16,443 nt of DNA from Planctomycetota bacterium (GCA_024278285.1 JAJRTM010000196.1:1-16443); one strand, 5' to 3'. Positions 8,651-15,746 are shown, counted from the first letter of the stretch. Translations and numbers: made by a program. The notes: generated by a model not told the origin, from the sequence alone.

Positions 8651-8746
8651 TCGAACGCTTAGCTAACCTGAACAGACCCTGTGGTTCGCTTTGAATTGTT
8701 GGAAATCGCTGTATGGGTCGGTTTCAGGTTCAGCGATTTGTTATGC
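8651..8746 (-). other. Integron attC-like site E (after the toxin gene)
   Basis: This is the clearest attC in the window. On the minus strand it begins CATAACAAATCGCTGAACC and ends AGCTAAGCGTTCGAT. Arms GCTGAACCTGAAACCGACCC and GGGTCTGTTCAGGTTAGC pair along almost their whole length. Two bases are extra in the first arm (a G in GCTGAACC against GGTTAGC, an A in CTGAAAC against GTTCAG), matching the two extrahelical bases of canonical sites. It starts two to four bases after the toxin stop codon. The loop also holds CAGCGATTT, complementary to AAATCGCTG of the first arm, giving a second possible fold. Confidence 0.85.
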
Positions 8747-8747
8747 C

Positions 8748-9017
8748 TCACTTGCCAGCTACGATTCGATCATAGTCGGCATGCGATCCAATCCAAAACC
8801 AAATGATACCATCACCAGCCACTCGACCAAGCGCGCGGTATCCAAGTGAAATTCTCACCGAGTACACATCCGACAATCCTTGAAGTGGTTTAAAGTGTAA
8901 TGAAGGATGTGACGGATTACCTTGGAACAATGTGTACGAAGAATCTGCTGCGAGTTGTACATTTGTAGGTAGCTTTACGAGCAGATTTCGGAATTCCTTG
9001 CTTGTGCGACTTTTCAA
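8748..9017 (-). CDS. RelE/ParE-family toxin (cassette toxin-antitoxin pair)
   Basis: The 89-residue product reads as a compact RelE/ParE-fold toxin: KSRTSKEFRNLLVKLP at the start, a central QGNPSHPSLHFKPL, then VYSVRISLGYRALGRVAGD and a closing IWFWIGSHADYDRIV. This pattern belongs to a well-populated RelE/ParE/HigB-like group. Such toxins are mRNA interferases or gyrase poisons; the target is not readable here. Translation starts at TTG 9017, overlapping the antitoxin stop as TTGA, so the two genes are translationally coupled. The stop is followed directly by an attC site. A toxin-antitoxin cassette would stabilise the array against deletion (inference from known integrons). Confidence 0.87.
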   Translation of the reverse strand: MKSRTSKEFRNLLVKLPTNVQLAADSSYTLFQGNPSHPSLHFKPLQGLSDVYSVRISLGYRALGRVAGDGIIWFWIGSHADYDRIVAGK

Positions 9018-9232
9018 CTGTCTGTCTCAAACATCGGCTCGGTTTCGCCGCGTTCGTCTTCAGCCAAGGCGTCGTCAGCCATTTGCTGTATGATGGGAAC
9101 CGTGTCACTGAAACGCGATTGCCAGCGATTTTCGTCGTCGAGTTCTGCCACGAGCCAATTGGCAAAACGTTCCTGCTCGTCATCTGGTAACGCTGCAATT
9201 CGACTGATAGCTGCTTCGAGAGTGGTATTCAT
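9014..9232 (-). CDS. Antitoxin-like acidic protein upstream of the ParE/RelE toxin
   Basis: The 72-residue, strongly acidic product begins MNTTLEAAISRIAALPDDEQ and continues ERFANWLVAELDDENRW, ending in an acidic tail. This is typical of small antitoxins paired with this toxin group, with an amphipathic N-terminal helix and a flexible toxin-binding C-terminus. The start at ATG 9232 is set by GGAG (9239-9242) six bases upstream and by an extended -10 box further up. Longer in-frame starts upstream pass through that promoter and are unlikely. It overlaps the toxin start by four bases. DNA-binding autoregulation is possible, but no clear ribbon-helix-helix or HTH motif is seen. Confidence 0.82.
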   Translation of the reverse strand: MNTTLEAAISRIAALPDDEQERFANWLVAELDDENRWQSRFSDTVPIIQQMADDALAEDERGETEPMFETDS

Positions 9233-9455
9233 GCTTGACTCCGTGTGTGCGATGGTAGTCGAGTATAGCATAAACAAGCAGCTTTTTGCGAGAGTCGTTT
9301 CACATCTAACGGGTAAAATTTGTAGTTGAGCCACAAGTAAACGCTTTGCCCAAAGCACGCTGTGAAGGAACAAACACTACCGGTCAAGTACAGAAAAGAG
9401 AGGACAAAAAATGCAAAAGCTGGTATCAAACCAACCAATACTGCGAATTTGGGGT
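9233..9455. other. Gap between toxin-antitoxin pair and membrane gene
   Basis: Apart from the toxin-antitoxin promoter at its low end, this stretch holds a GCTTTG-CC-CAAAGC hairpin near 9343-9356. It also holds CCGTTAGATG (minus strand, about 9316-9307), which matches the GTTRRRY core of a cassette boundary. No matching palindromic arms were found, so a full attC cannot be called. A minus-strand frame here has one hydrophobic stretch (FAVLVGLIPAFAFFVLSF) but no supported start. Confidence 0.3.
9239..9270 (-). promoter_or_regulatory. Extended -10 promoter and RBS of the toxin-antitoxin operon
   Basis: On the minus strand TGCTATACT (9270-9262) is an extended -10 element, 29 bases before the antitoxin ATG. 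No good -35 is seen. GGAG at 9242-9239 is a well-spaced ribosome binding site. An own promoter fits toxin-antitoxin cassettes, which must be expressed deep in an array. Confidence 0.5.
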
Positions 9456-9842
9456 TTAACGAGAGAAATAGACTAATACCGGAGCCAGTAAGAGTATGAA
9501 CGCCCAAATTGCGATTGCACACGTAGTGTAGACAGAGAGACTGAGCGGAGCTAGTTCAGGCAATGCCTCAAACCAATCGGCTGTTCGCCGCGCGAAAGTG
9601 ATTATGGGCCACAGCCACAACAAAAGTAGAAGTATTATAGAGATGAGTATCAGGTTGCTGGAAATTTCTCCGTTCAGATTCTCGGTAGTCCCGTAAGTTG
9701 CTAAACCAACAACATATGAAACAACAGCGAGAATCGGACACACCACTGCGCGAAGAAGGTCGGTGTCGCGGGTGTAGAACCATGCGAATGGACCCTATGT
9801 GATTGAAGTGATAACAGCCGAAGCCTTGTCGCGTTTCGTCAT
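9456..9842 (-). pseudogene. Small multi-pass membrane protein with in-frame amber codon
   Basis: One frame runs from ATG 9842 to TAA 9456 (128 positions) but has TAG at 9797-9795, codon 16. Before it lies MTKRDKASAVITSIT and after it GPFAWFYTRDTDLLRAVV, which together look like the natural start of a small membrane protein (Lys/Arg-rich start, then a GPFAW-YT motif). Three hydrophobic segments follow (about residues 33-47, 63-82 and 105-124) with charged loops. A single T-to-A change (TTG to TAG) would explain the break. Restart at GTG 9749/9746 could still yield a 96-97-residue protein with the membrane segments. Function unknown. No attC is found between this gene and the toxin-antitoxin pair. 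Confidence 0.6.
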
Positions 9843-9907
9843 GAGAGAACTTGTGTGAGCGGGACTATCGTTCAATGTGATGTTACAACATGTCGTGGAT
9901 CGACAGG

Positions 9908-9922
9908 CATAACATGTTATTA
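9908..9922 (-). other. Possible stemless attC core after the lipoprotein gene
   Basis: Six bases after the lipoprotein stop the minus strand reads AATAACATGTTATGC, which looks like a left core (AATAACA) joined directly to a right core (GTTATGC) without the stem. The same motif with one change occurs at 12633-12647. A weak hairpin (TGTCG-loop-CGACA) lies at 9893-9907. Speculative. Confidence 0.35.
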
Positions 9923-9926
9923 TCCG

Positions 9927-10409
9927 CTATTCGGAACCATCGTCATCCGGCAAGGAATCATACCACAGCCCGTTCCACAGCAGCCGACCGGTCGATTTGT
10001 GGAAGTAGGCTTCTACAGAAGTGCCGCCTCCAAATGATCCAAGGTTTACAATCAACGAACCGCTGGCATCAACAGTGTAGCTACCTGATTCGCGGACATC
10101 CGAAAAATCCCACCTGACCCGTTGCTCTTCAAAGAGCAGGTACCAATGGCCACCGACTACACCGTCCTCTCCGAGTCCAACTTCCCGGGTTTGCGAAGAA
10201 CGAAACCGCTTGCCAATCAAGTCCGATTTCTGAACCACTTCTTCATTTCTTGGAAGCGCAATCGGGGACTCGTCCGGCTCCATAGTTTGAGTAGCAGGCT
10301 CGACAGCGGCGTTGGTCACAGCGTGCGAGTTGCTCGAAGCAGGGCGGTCACTCTCTGAAGTACAGGAGACGCAAGCCAAGAGAAACAAAGTCGCAACTAG
10401 GTGCAGCAT
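9927..10409 (-). CDS. Small exported lipoprotein of unknown function, cassette gene
   Basis: The 160-residue product has a short hydrophobic leader, MLHLVATLFLLACVSC, with a lipobox-like LLAC (Cys 13), so it is probably a lipoprotein. A Ser/Ala/Thr/Pro-rich linker follows to about residue 60. Then comes a small beta-rich domain (LIGKRFRSS, GGHWYLLFEEQRVRWDFSD, SGSYTVDASGSLIVNLGSF, GRLLWNGLWYDSL) that looks like a lipocalin-like or META-like barrel fragment; I do not recognise the family. The leader lacks the usual Lys/Arg, and no ribosome binding site is near the ATG, but no other in-frame start exists before the preceding attC (10444-10533). The stop is close to a possible stemless site core. 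Confidence 0.65.
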   Translation of the reverse strand: MLHLVATLFLLACVSCTSESDRPASSNSHAVTNAAVEPATQTMEPDESPIALPRNEEVVQKSDLIGKRFRSSQTREVGLGEDGVVGGHWYLLFEEQRVRWDFSDVRESGSYTVDASGSLIVNLGSFGGGTSVEAYFHKSTGRLLWNGLWYDSLPDDDGSE

Positions 10410-10443
10410 GGAACGAATTGTACTGCCCTTCCATTCTGAAGCG

Positions 10444-10533
10444 GATAACGTTTGAGGTCACCGGGCCGCGGCCAGTGACTTGGAATTCAGAAAACGCGGC
10501 GCCCGCAACTCCGTGTGCACCGTTTTGTTATCC
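10444..10533 (-). other. Integron attC-like site C (after the SMI1/KNR4 gene)
   Basis: On the minus strand it begins GGATAACAAAACGGTGCAC and ends GACCTCAAACGTTATCC. It shares both ends with sites A and D (91-base spacing class). The inner arm facing the gene has drifted (GAGTTGCGGGC where site D has GAGCCGCG), so the stem is weaker. It starts 33 bases after the stop of the SMI1/KNR4 gene, on the same strand. Confidence 0.68.
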
Positions 10534-10565
10534 GACGGGTTCGGCTCGTCATCTGCAAAACGGAA

Positions 10566-11024
10566 TCACTCTGTGTCCAGTTCATCACGTACAAACAAGT
10601 CCAAGAACCCTCTGAGATCTGGGGCGACTTCGCAAGCCATCGCATGGATGCTTTCAGGCGTCATAGATTCGTAATCTTCTTCATGTGACATGAACACGAT
10701 TCTCGGGTCACCTTCGGATGATAGTTTGTTGAGGTCGAAGCAATAGGTGTCGCCGCAACCGGTTGTTGAAAAAACAACGTAACCATGTTGTACGATATTG
10801 CATCCGGGCACAAGCTTGCTGTTCTCGTTGAGAATCTCTTCGATAGGCCAGAGACGTTCCGCACCCTCGATACAATCCGTGGGCTCGTATTTTGCGAAAA
10901 AGTCAAGGACGGATTGGGGCAATCCGAGTTCACGCAATGAAGCGAGGTCTTCCGCAGACGCCGGGCGAAATTCACCGCCGGTCTGTTCTGCGATCGCTGC
11001 GATGAGATTGGCGTACTGATTCAT
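10566..11024 (-). CDS. SMI1/KNR4 (SUKH)-family protein, cassette gene
   Basis: The 152-residue product, from ATG 11024, has the SUKH layout. There is an N-terminal helix (MNQYANLIAAIAEQ), LPQSVLDFFAKYEP (about 41-54), a GAERLWPIEEI strand-helix, PGCNIVQHGYVVFSTTGCGD (73-92) with TYCFDLNKL, and a C-terminal helix with LRGFLDLFV. SUKH proteins often act as immunity proteins against contact-dependent toxins, or as intracellular binding modules. No partner toxin is present, so it is an orphan. The frame extends upstream to a GTG inside the attC at 11041-11127; the ATG start keeps the gene inside its cassette and is preferred. No clear ribosome binding site. Confidence 0.8.
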   Translation of the reverse strand: MNQYANLIAAIAEQTGGEFRPASAEDLASLRELGLPQSVLDFFAKYEPTDCIEGAERLWPIEEILNENSKLVPGCNIVQHGYVVFSTTGCGDTYCFDLNKLSSEGDPRIVFMSHEEDYESMTPESIHAMACEVAPDLRGFLDLFVRDELDTE

Positions 11025-11040
11025 GCGACACGTAAGTCGG

Positions 11041-11127
11041 ATAACGTCTAAAATCACCGGGCCGCGACGAGTGATTTCCCATTTGAATACGCCCGGATTC
11101 GCGGCTCCGGTGCATTTTTTTGTTAGC
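11041..11127 (-). other. Integron attC-like site D
   Basis: On the minus strand it begins GCTAACAAAAAAATGCACCGG and ends with TTTTAGACGTTAT. Arms CACCGG-A-GCCGCG and CGCGGC-CCGGTG pair perfectly except for one unpaired A in the first arm, the attC asymmetry. It closes the gene-less cassette at 11128-11433 and its outer end abuts the SMI1/KNR4 cassette, 17 bases before that ATG. Confidence 0.8.
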
Positions 11128-11152
11128 GGGTAGCCCGACCGCTTTTAGTGGT

Positions 11153-11261
11153 TGGGTGCCGTGAGGCACAAGATGAATGCGCCATGTGCTTTCAATTTCT
11201 TTTGAACTTCCAATAATGATGCAACCCACATGGCGCGAACGTCTTGTTGCTACGCAACCCA
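11153..11261. repeat. MITE-like imperfect palindrome in the gene-less cassette
   Basis: A 109-base element whose outer ends read TGGGT and ACCCA and whose inner arms GCGCCATGTG (11179-11188) and CACATGGCGC (11227-11236) pair perfectly. ACAAGA and TCTTGT pair in between. Each arm folds on itself too (GTGCC-gtga-GGCAC; GTTGC-tac-GCAAC). A further hairpin ACTTCC-ggca-GGAAGT follows at 11267-11282. No coding potential; a mobile miniature element or a structured RNA are both possible. Confidence 0.6.
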
Positions 11262-11307
11262 TTTGTACTTCCGGCAGGAAGTATGAAAAATCCCATGTGC
11301 CAGAAAG

Positions 11308-11440
11308 TAAGCCACCCCAGTCAACCGACTCGCGAGTCACACTCATTTCCCGCGGGCAGAGGACAACCGCAAAGTGGGACAAGCCCCACAGCCTATTGGC
11401 TATGGAGAAATCTGCAAATTTTATGGATGTGGGAATAACG
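11308..11440 (-). repeat. 130-bp cassette-start repeat, copy B
   Basis: This is the second copy of the segment at 7220-7351, starting at the outer end of the attC at 11434-11522 exactly as the other copy does after its own attC. The match stops at TAAGCC; beyond it this copy continues into a palindromic element rather than the one beside copy A. A minus-strand frame starting ATGAGTGTGACTCGC is shared by both copies but is not conserved past the repeat. Confidence 0.8.
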
Positions 11441-11522
11441 TCTAGCGTAACCGGGCGGCGACGATACGCGTTGATTTCAGATTCCGCCGGATTCGCCGCT
11501 CCGGTTAGCGCATTTGTTAGCT
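11434..11522 (-). other. Integron attC-like site B (contains the TIR gene's stop codon)
   Basis: On the minus strand it begins AGCTAACAAATGCGCTAACC and ends ACGCTAGACGTTATT. Arms TAACCGG-A-GCGGCG and CGCCGC-CCGGTTA pair perfectly around one unpaired A in the first arm; a further GC/GC pairing follows after a one-base bulge. The TAA of the TIR gene is the TAA of the site's left core, the tight gene-to-site junction typical of cassettes. Confidence 0.82.
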
Positions 11523-12593
11523 GCTTTCTTTCGAGCTTCCAGACCGGCGCGAACTTCGGTGCATTTGGAAGCGTTCGACGTAGTGTTCAAGCATACGCGG
11601 AAGTTCCATAAGGAGAATATGGCCCTCCTTACTTGACATCATGTCTTCCATGAGTGGATGGTGGCGCGCCATTTTTAGCGTGGACTGCAATTGATGCAGC
11701 GCTGCCATCGTTTTCTTTTCATTGCCAACTTGTATCGCATCATAGAGTGTCTTGCCAAGATCATATAGCCACGGCATTTCTTCACGGTAAAACGACAGCA
11801 TCATAAGAAGGCCGATTGGTGCGTCAGCCTCGTCCGACATCATGAGGAACTCGTCGAACATTTTCGGATGGAATCGACGTTTTCGCCGAGTGCGTGCGGG
11901 ATCGACTCTATCAGCAATGCGTCCTTCGACTTTTGCGGGCAAGTCTTGAAACATGAGTTTTACTTCTTCAAAAAGCCTCGCCACTGAAGCATCAGGTGAT
12001 GCAGTATCATCATCTTCATCTGCTTGCCCAAGATTTGTGAGCACTTGCTCCTTTTTGACCGTGAACGCATCAACCTGCATTATCACCGCGTCGGAATCGG
12101 GGGCCGAATTCGGGATCCGCGATAAGAGTTGCATCACGAGATTCGTAAGTGACTCAGTGTCATCGTCACAATTCTGGAATTGAGCAAATGGGCCAGTGTT
12201 AGCCTTGCTGAGGGATATCCCCAATGCGATACCATAGACGGGTGTATCAAGTTTCCCCTTGGCGACGCCGGCTTCGTAGAGAATCCACGGGCGGTTAATA
12301 CTGCGTTCAGTAAGGAGACACAAAACGGCTGTTGAATCCCCAAGCTTGCCCATCAATTCAGGATACCATTCGAGTCCGTACTCAATCCCCTGAGAACCTT
12401 TCTTGTCGGACGACCGAAAGGATTTGAGCATTCCGCAACTCACGCTGCTCAACAGCTTGGCAAATGCCTCGGCGAGTTCAGCGTCCCGGCTGTCATGGCT
12501 GATAAAGATCAAAGGTGGTGACGGCTGGCGAGAGGCAGTGACTGGTTTGTCGCCCTTGTCTGCATCCGTCTTCTGTGCGGCTTGGTCAGGCAT
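11517..12593 (-). CDS. TIR-domain protein, cassette gene (putative defence effector)
   Basis: The 358-residue product opens with a polar tail and then a TIR domain (about residues 27-150). The landmarks are LIFISHDSRDAELAEAF, a CGMLKSFRSSD loop, a TAVLCLLTERSINRPWILYE segment whose E107 fits the catalytic Glu of NAD-consuming TIRs, and AGVAKGKLDTPVYGIALG. An acidic linker (EDDDTASPD, about 204-212) leads to a helical C-terminal region with no family I recognise, ending in a Ser/Arg-rich tail. Bacterial TIRs commonly deplete NAD or make signal nucleotides in anti-phage systems; this role is inferred. It is the first cassette of the array in gene direction, and its stop lies inside the attC at 11434-11522. 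No partner sensor gene is adjacent. Confidence 0.82.
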   Translation of the reverse strand: MPDQAAQKTDADKGDKPVTASRQPSPPLIFISHDSRDAELAEAFAKLLSSVSCGMLKSFRSSDKKGSQGIEYGLEWYPELMGKLGDSTAVLCLLTERSINRPWILYEAGVAKGKLDTPVYGIALGISLSKANTGPFAQFQNCDDDTESLTNLVMQLLSRIPNSAPDSDAVIMQVDAFTVKKEQVLTNLGQADEDDDTASPDASVARLFEEVKLMFQDLPAKVEGRIADRVDPARTRRKRRFHPKMFDEFLMMSDEADAPIGLLMMLSFYREEMPWLYDLGKTLYDAIQVGNEKKTMAALHQLQSTLKMARHHPLMEDMMSSKEGHILLMELPRMLEHYVERFQMHRSSRRSGSSKESS

Positions 12594-12934
12594 TTAGTTT
12601 GTGAACCACCATAGTTGGATTCTATTGCTGCAGCATAACTTGTTATTGACCTGCATGATGTTGAATATGACGCCTACGAGGTATCATATTTGTGCAAATT
12701 GGGAATTGATGTGGGGGCATCGTTGCCTCATGATTCATACTTCCACTGAACATAATACCGTGCAGAATGGAATTGTAAAGAGCTAGCCGGATACTTCAGC
12801 CACAATTGGTCCGCACAGCAGACCCTCCCCCTTTTTTTGGCCAAAGGCCTCTTTCACCAAGAAAATGGAACATCAAGGATACGACAGTTATTGTTCGAGC
12901 GATCCTTATTAACAACTTACGTTATTGAGTCAAA
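12594..12934. other. Gene-free stretch between TIR gene and gapA terminator
   Basis: No supported gene. It holds the palindromic core ATAACTTGTTAT at 12635-12646, which may mark a cassette boundary. At 12801-12830 it has CACAATTGGTCCGCACAGCAGACCCTCCC, resembling one end of the inverted-repeat element at 7109-7219. An attI site and integrase gene would be expected on this side of the array; neither is seen. Confidence 0.5.
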
Positions 12935-12970
12935 CAAAAACCCCGGCACTTAAATATAAGTGCCGGGGTT
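12935..12970 (-). terminator. Intrinsic terminator of gapA
   Basis: A perfect 14-base stem (AACCCCGGCACTTA / TAAGTGCCGGGGTT) with a four-base loop. On the minus strand it is followed by T-rich sequence (GGGGTTTTTGTTTG). It lies 45 bases after the gapA stop. Confidence 0.92.
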
Positions 12971-13014
12971 GTAAAGATTCAGTGGAACTATTCAGTTTTG
13001 AAAAAGTCGCTGGA

Positions 13015-14084
<1,070 letters not shown>

Positions 14085-14205
14085 CAGACAGTATGACATC
14101 GTATTTTGCGCCTGTCCAGCGAGTAAGTTCATTTGCCTCCCCATATCAACAAGCATGGATTGGTAGAGAGCCGGGGGATGGCAGTTTGCTCGTGCATAAT
14201 CTGGG

Positions 14206-15396
14206 TTAATCTTCAACTTGAAGAAACGCACGAACAATTTGTGTCAGTTGATCAATTTCCAGCAGGAACGCATCGTGACCGAACGGGCTTTCCAATTCGC
14301 AAAAGCTGACATGCTTTTCAATGGAAATTAATGTTGAAACAAGTTCCCGAGACTGCGCACTGGCGAAAAGCCAGTCGGTCGTGTAAGAAGCGATCAGGAA
14401 ACGAGCAGAGGTCTTCTTCAACGCAGTTGCGAGCCCATCATAACGGGCCGCTAAATCGAAGTAGTCCATCGCGCGCGTCAGGTACAAATAACTGTTGGCA
14501 TCGAACCGCTCAACAAATCGATTTCCCTGATAATGCAAATAGCTTTCAATTTGAAATTCGGTTTCCTGCTGCAATTCAAAAGCAAATTCATCACTTTCAT
14601 CCTGCAACTTCCTGCCAAATTTCATTTCGATCGATGATTCCGAAAGATATGTAATGTGCGCGATCATCCGAGCCAGTGCTAATCCATATTTGGGAACTTC
14701 ACCATTCTGATGGTATTCCCCATCTTTGAAATTGGGGTCTGCGTAAATGGCTCTGCGTCCTACGGTGTTGAAGGCAATCCCCTGGGCAGATAACTGAGCC
14801 GCAGAAGCAAGAACAATTGCATTTTGAAGATCGTCGGGAGCCTGCGCCACCCATTCAAGAACCTGCATCCCGCCGAGTGAACCTCCGATAACCGCAGCGA
14901 GTTTTTCAATCCCCAGATGTGCCATCAACGCGCGATGCACCTGTACCATATCTTCGATGGTGATAAACGGAAAATTCAAACCGTAACGCTTGCCAGTCTG
15001 TGGCGAAATGCTTGTCGGTCCAGTTGTCCCGGTGCACCCCCCCAGCACATTTGCACAAATGGCAAAATACTTGTCGGTATCGATGCCGCGTCCCGGACCG
15101 ATAAATTCATCCCACCAGCCAGCTTTACTATCTTCCAGCGTATACTTCCCGGCTGCATGAGCATCGCCGGTAAGCGCATGGCAGATGAAAATCGTATTAT
15201 CTTTTTCAGCCGAAAGCGTTCCGTAAGTTTCGTAAGCAACCTGAATCGGCCCCAGCTTTTCGCCACTGGCCAGAACAAGAGGCTGCGAAGTAGAGAATAA
15301 TTCGATGGATTGCGCAGTTACCAACCGTTTCGCATCGGTATTACCGAAGGGAGTGTTTACTGTTTTCAAATTACTCTCTGACTGATTAGCTGACAC
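14206..15396 (-). CDS. metX: Homoserine O-acetyltransferase (MetX family)
   Basis: The 396-residue product carries the alpha/beta-hydrolase landmarks of MetX. These are LGPIQVAYETYGTL, CHALTGDAHAAG, WWDEFIGPGRGIDT, a long conserved ANVLGGCTGTTGPTSI, the nucleophile elbow GGSLGGMQ with S173, and the other triad members D341 (TTDWLF) and H374 (PFGHDAFL). It acylates homoserine for methionine synthesis in the cytoplasm. Some members use succinyl-CoA; acetyl versus succinyl specificity cannot be fixed here. The start is GTG 15396, the only in-frame candidate after the upstream TGA that keeps a full N-terminus; no ribosome binding site is evident. It is transcribed towards gapA. Confidence 0.93.
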   Translation of the reverse strand: MSANQSESNLKTVNTPFGNTDAKRLVTAQSIELFSTSQPLVLASGEKLGPIQVAYETYGTLSAEKDNTIFICHALTGDAHAAGKYTLEDSKAGWWDEFIGPGRGIDTDKYFAICANVLGGCTGTTGPTSISPQTGKRYGLNFPFITIEDMVQVHRALMAHLGIEKLAAVIGGSLGGMQVLEWVAQAPDDLQNAIVLASAAQLSAQGIAFNTVGRRAIYADPNFKDGEYHQNGEVPKYGLALARMIAHITYLSESSIEMKFGRKLQDESDEFAFELQQETEFQIESYLHYQGNRFVERFDANSYLYLTRAMDYFDLAARYDGLATALKKTSARFLIASYTTDWLFASAQSRELVSTLISIEKHVSFCELESPFGHDAFLLEIDQLTQIVRAFLQVED

Positions 15397-15509
15397 GTAA
15401 AAAAATTCAACTCATGAAAAAGTACGCTGGATGCTCGACAAGACGTTAGTAGCAGGCTGGGCATGACTCAGCTTAGCATTGGCATAATAATCACTGTCGT
15501 ATTTTCGAC

Positions 15510-15673
15510 CGTAGGATGGCGTGCTTGCACCCATCAAATACGGTTTCTACTTCTGGGAACTTCTATAAAACTACTGTCGGTGAATCAATGGCAGGATAAT
15601 AACAGATACAACTCATTTTATTCATTGAACGCAACTCGGCACGCGAAGATGGGTGCAAGCACGCCATCCTACG
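15510..15673. repeat. MITE with perfect 26-bp terminal inverted repeats
   Basis: The ends at 15510-15535 and 15648-15673 are exact reverse complements (CGTAGGATGGCGTGCTTGCA... and its mirror). The 112-base interior is AT-rich with no supported gene. It occupies the 350-base gap between metX and the dihydroorotase gene. No target-site duplication is obvious. It differs in sequence from the other inverted-repeat elements in the window. Confidence 0.85.
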
Positions 15674-15746
15674 AAGCACAAAGAAGAAACGACAATTTTG
15701 GTTTGAGCGATGCTTACGTTCCTGTTCGCTTCACACCTTACCGGAA

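Larger units (their letters stand above)
7345..12650 (-). mobile_element. Putative integron cassette array without integrase (CALIN)
   Basis: Five attC-like sites separate short cassettes whose genes all lie on the minus strand, with stop codons adjacent to or inside the sites. The shared core begins TAACAAA and ends ACGTTAT when read on the minus strand, with imperfect palindromic arms and unpaired bases on the gene-proximal side: the diagnostic asymmetry of attC. Contents in cassette order are TIR protein, gene-less cassette, SMI1/KNR4 protein, lipoprotein, broken membrane gene, toxin-antitoxin pair, beta-helix protein, gene-less remnant. No tyrosine-recombinase integrase is present up to gapA, which would be the expected attI side. 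The right boundary is uncertain. Confidence 0.78.

Noticed and set aside
9303..9420. Possible attC starting at CTAACGGG / ending GTTAGATG before the toxin-antitoxin pair
   Set aside because: The core matches a cassette boundary, but no second palindromic arm could be found by eye.
9229..9522. 97-codon minus-strand frame with a hydrophobic stretch, overlapping the membrane gene
   Set aside because: It runs through the toxin-antitoxin promoter, has no ribosome binding site and ends inside the next gene. It could be chance, so it is only mentioned in the gap entry.
11153..11261. CRISPR array or tRNA from the cluster of short hairpins
   Set aside because: No regularly spaced direct repeats and no cloverleaf. 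The hairpins are two arms of one long imperfect palindrome.
10972..11382. 136-codon minus-strand frame across the gene-less cassette
   Set aside because: It crosses an attC, a palindromic element and the repeat. Composition is not protein-like, and the second repeat copy does not preserve it.
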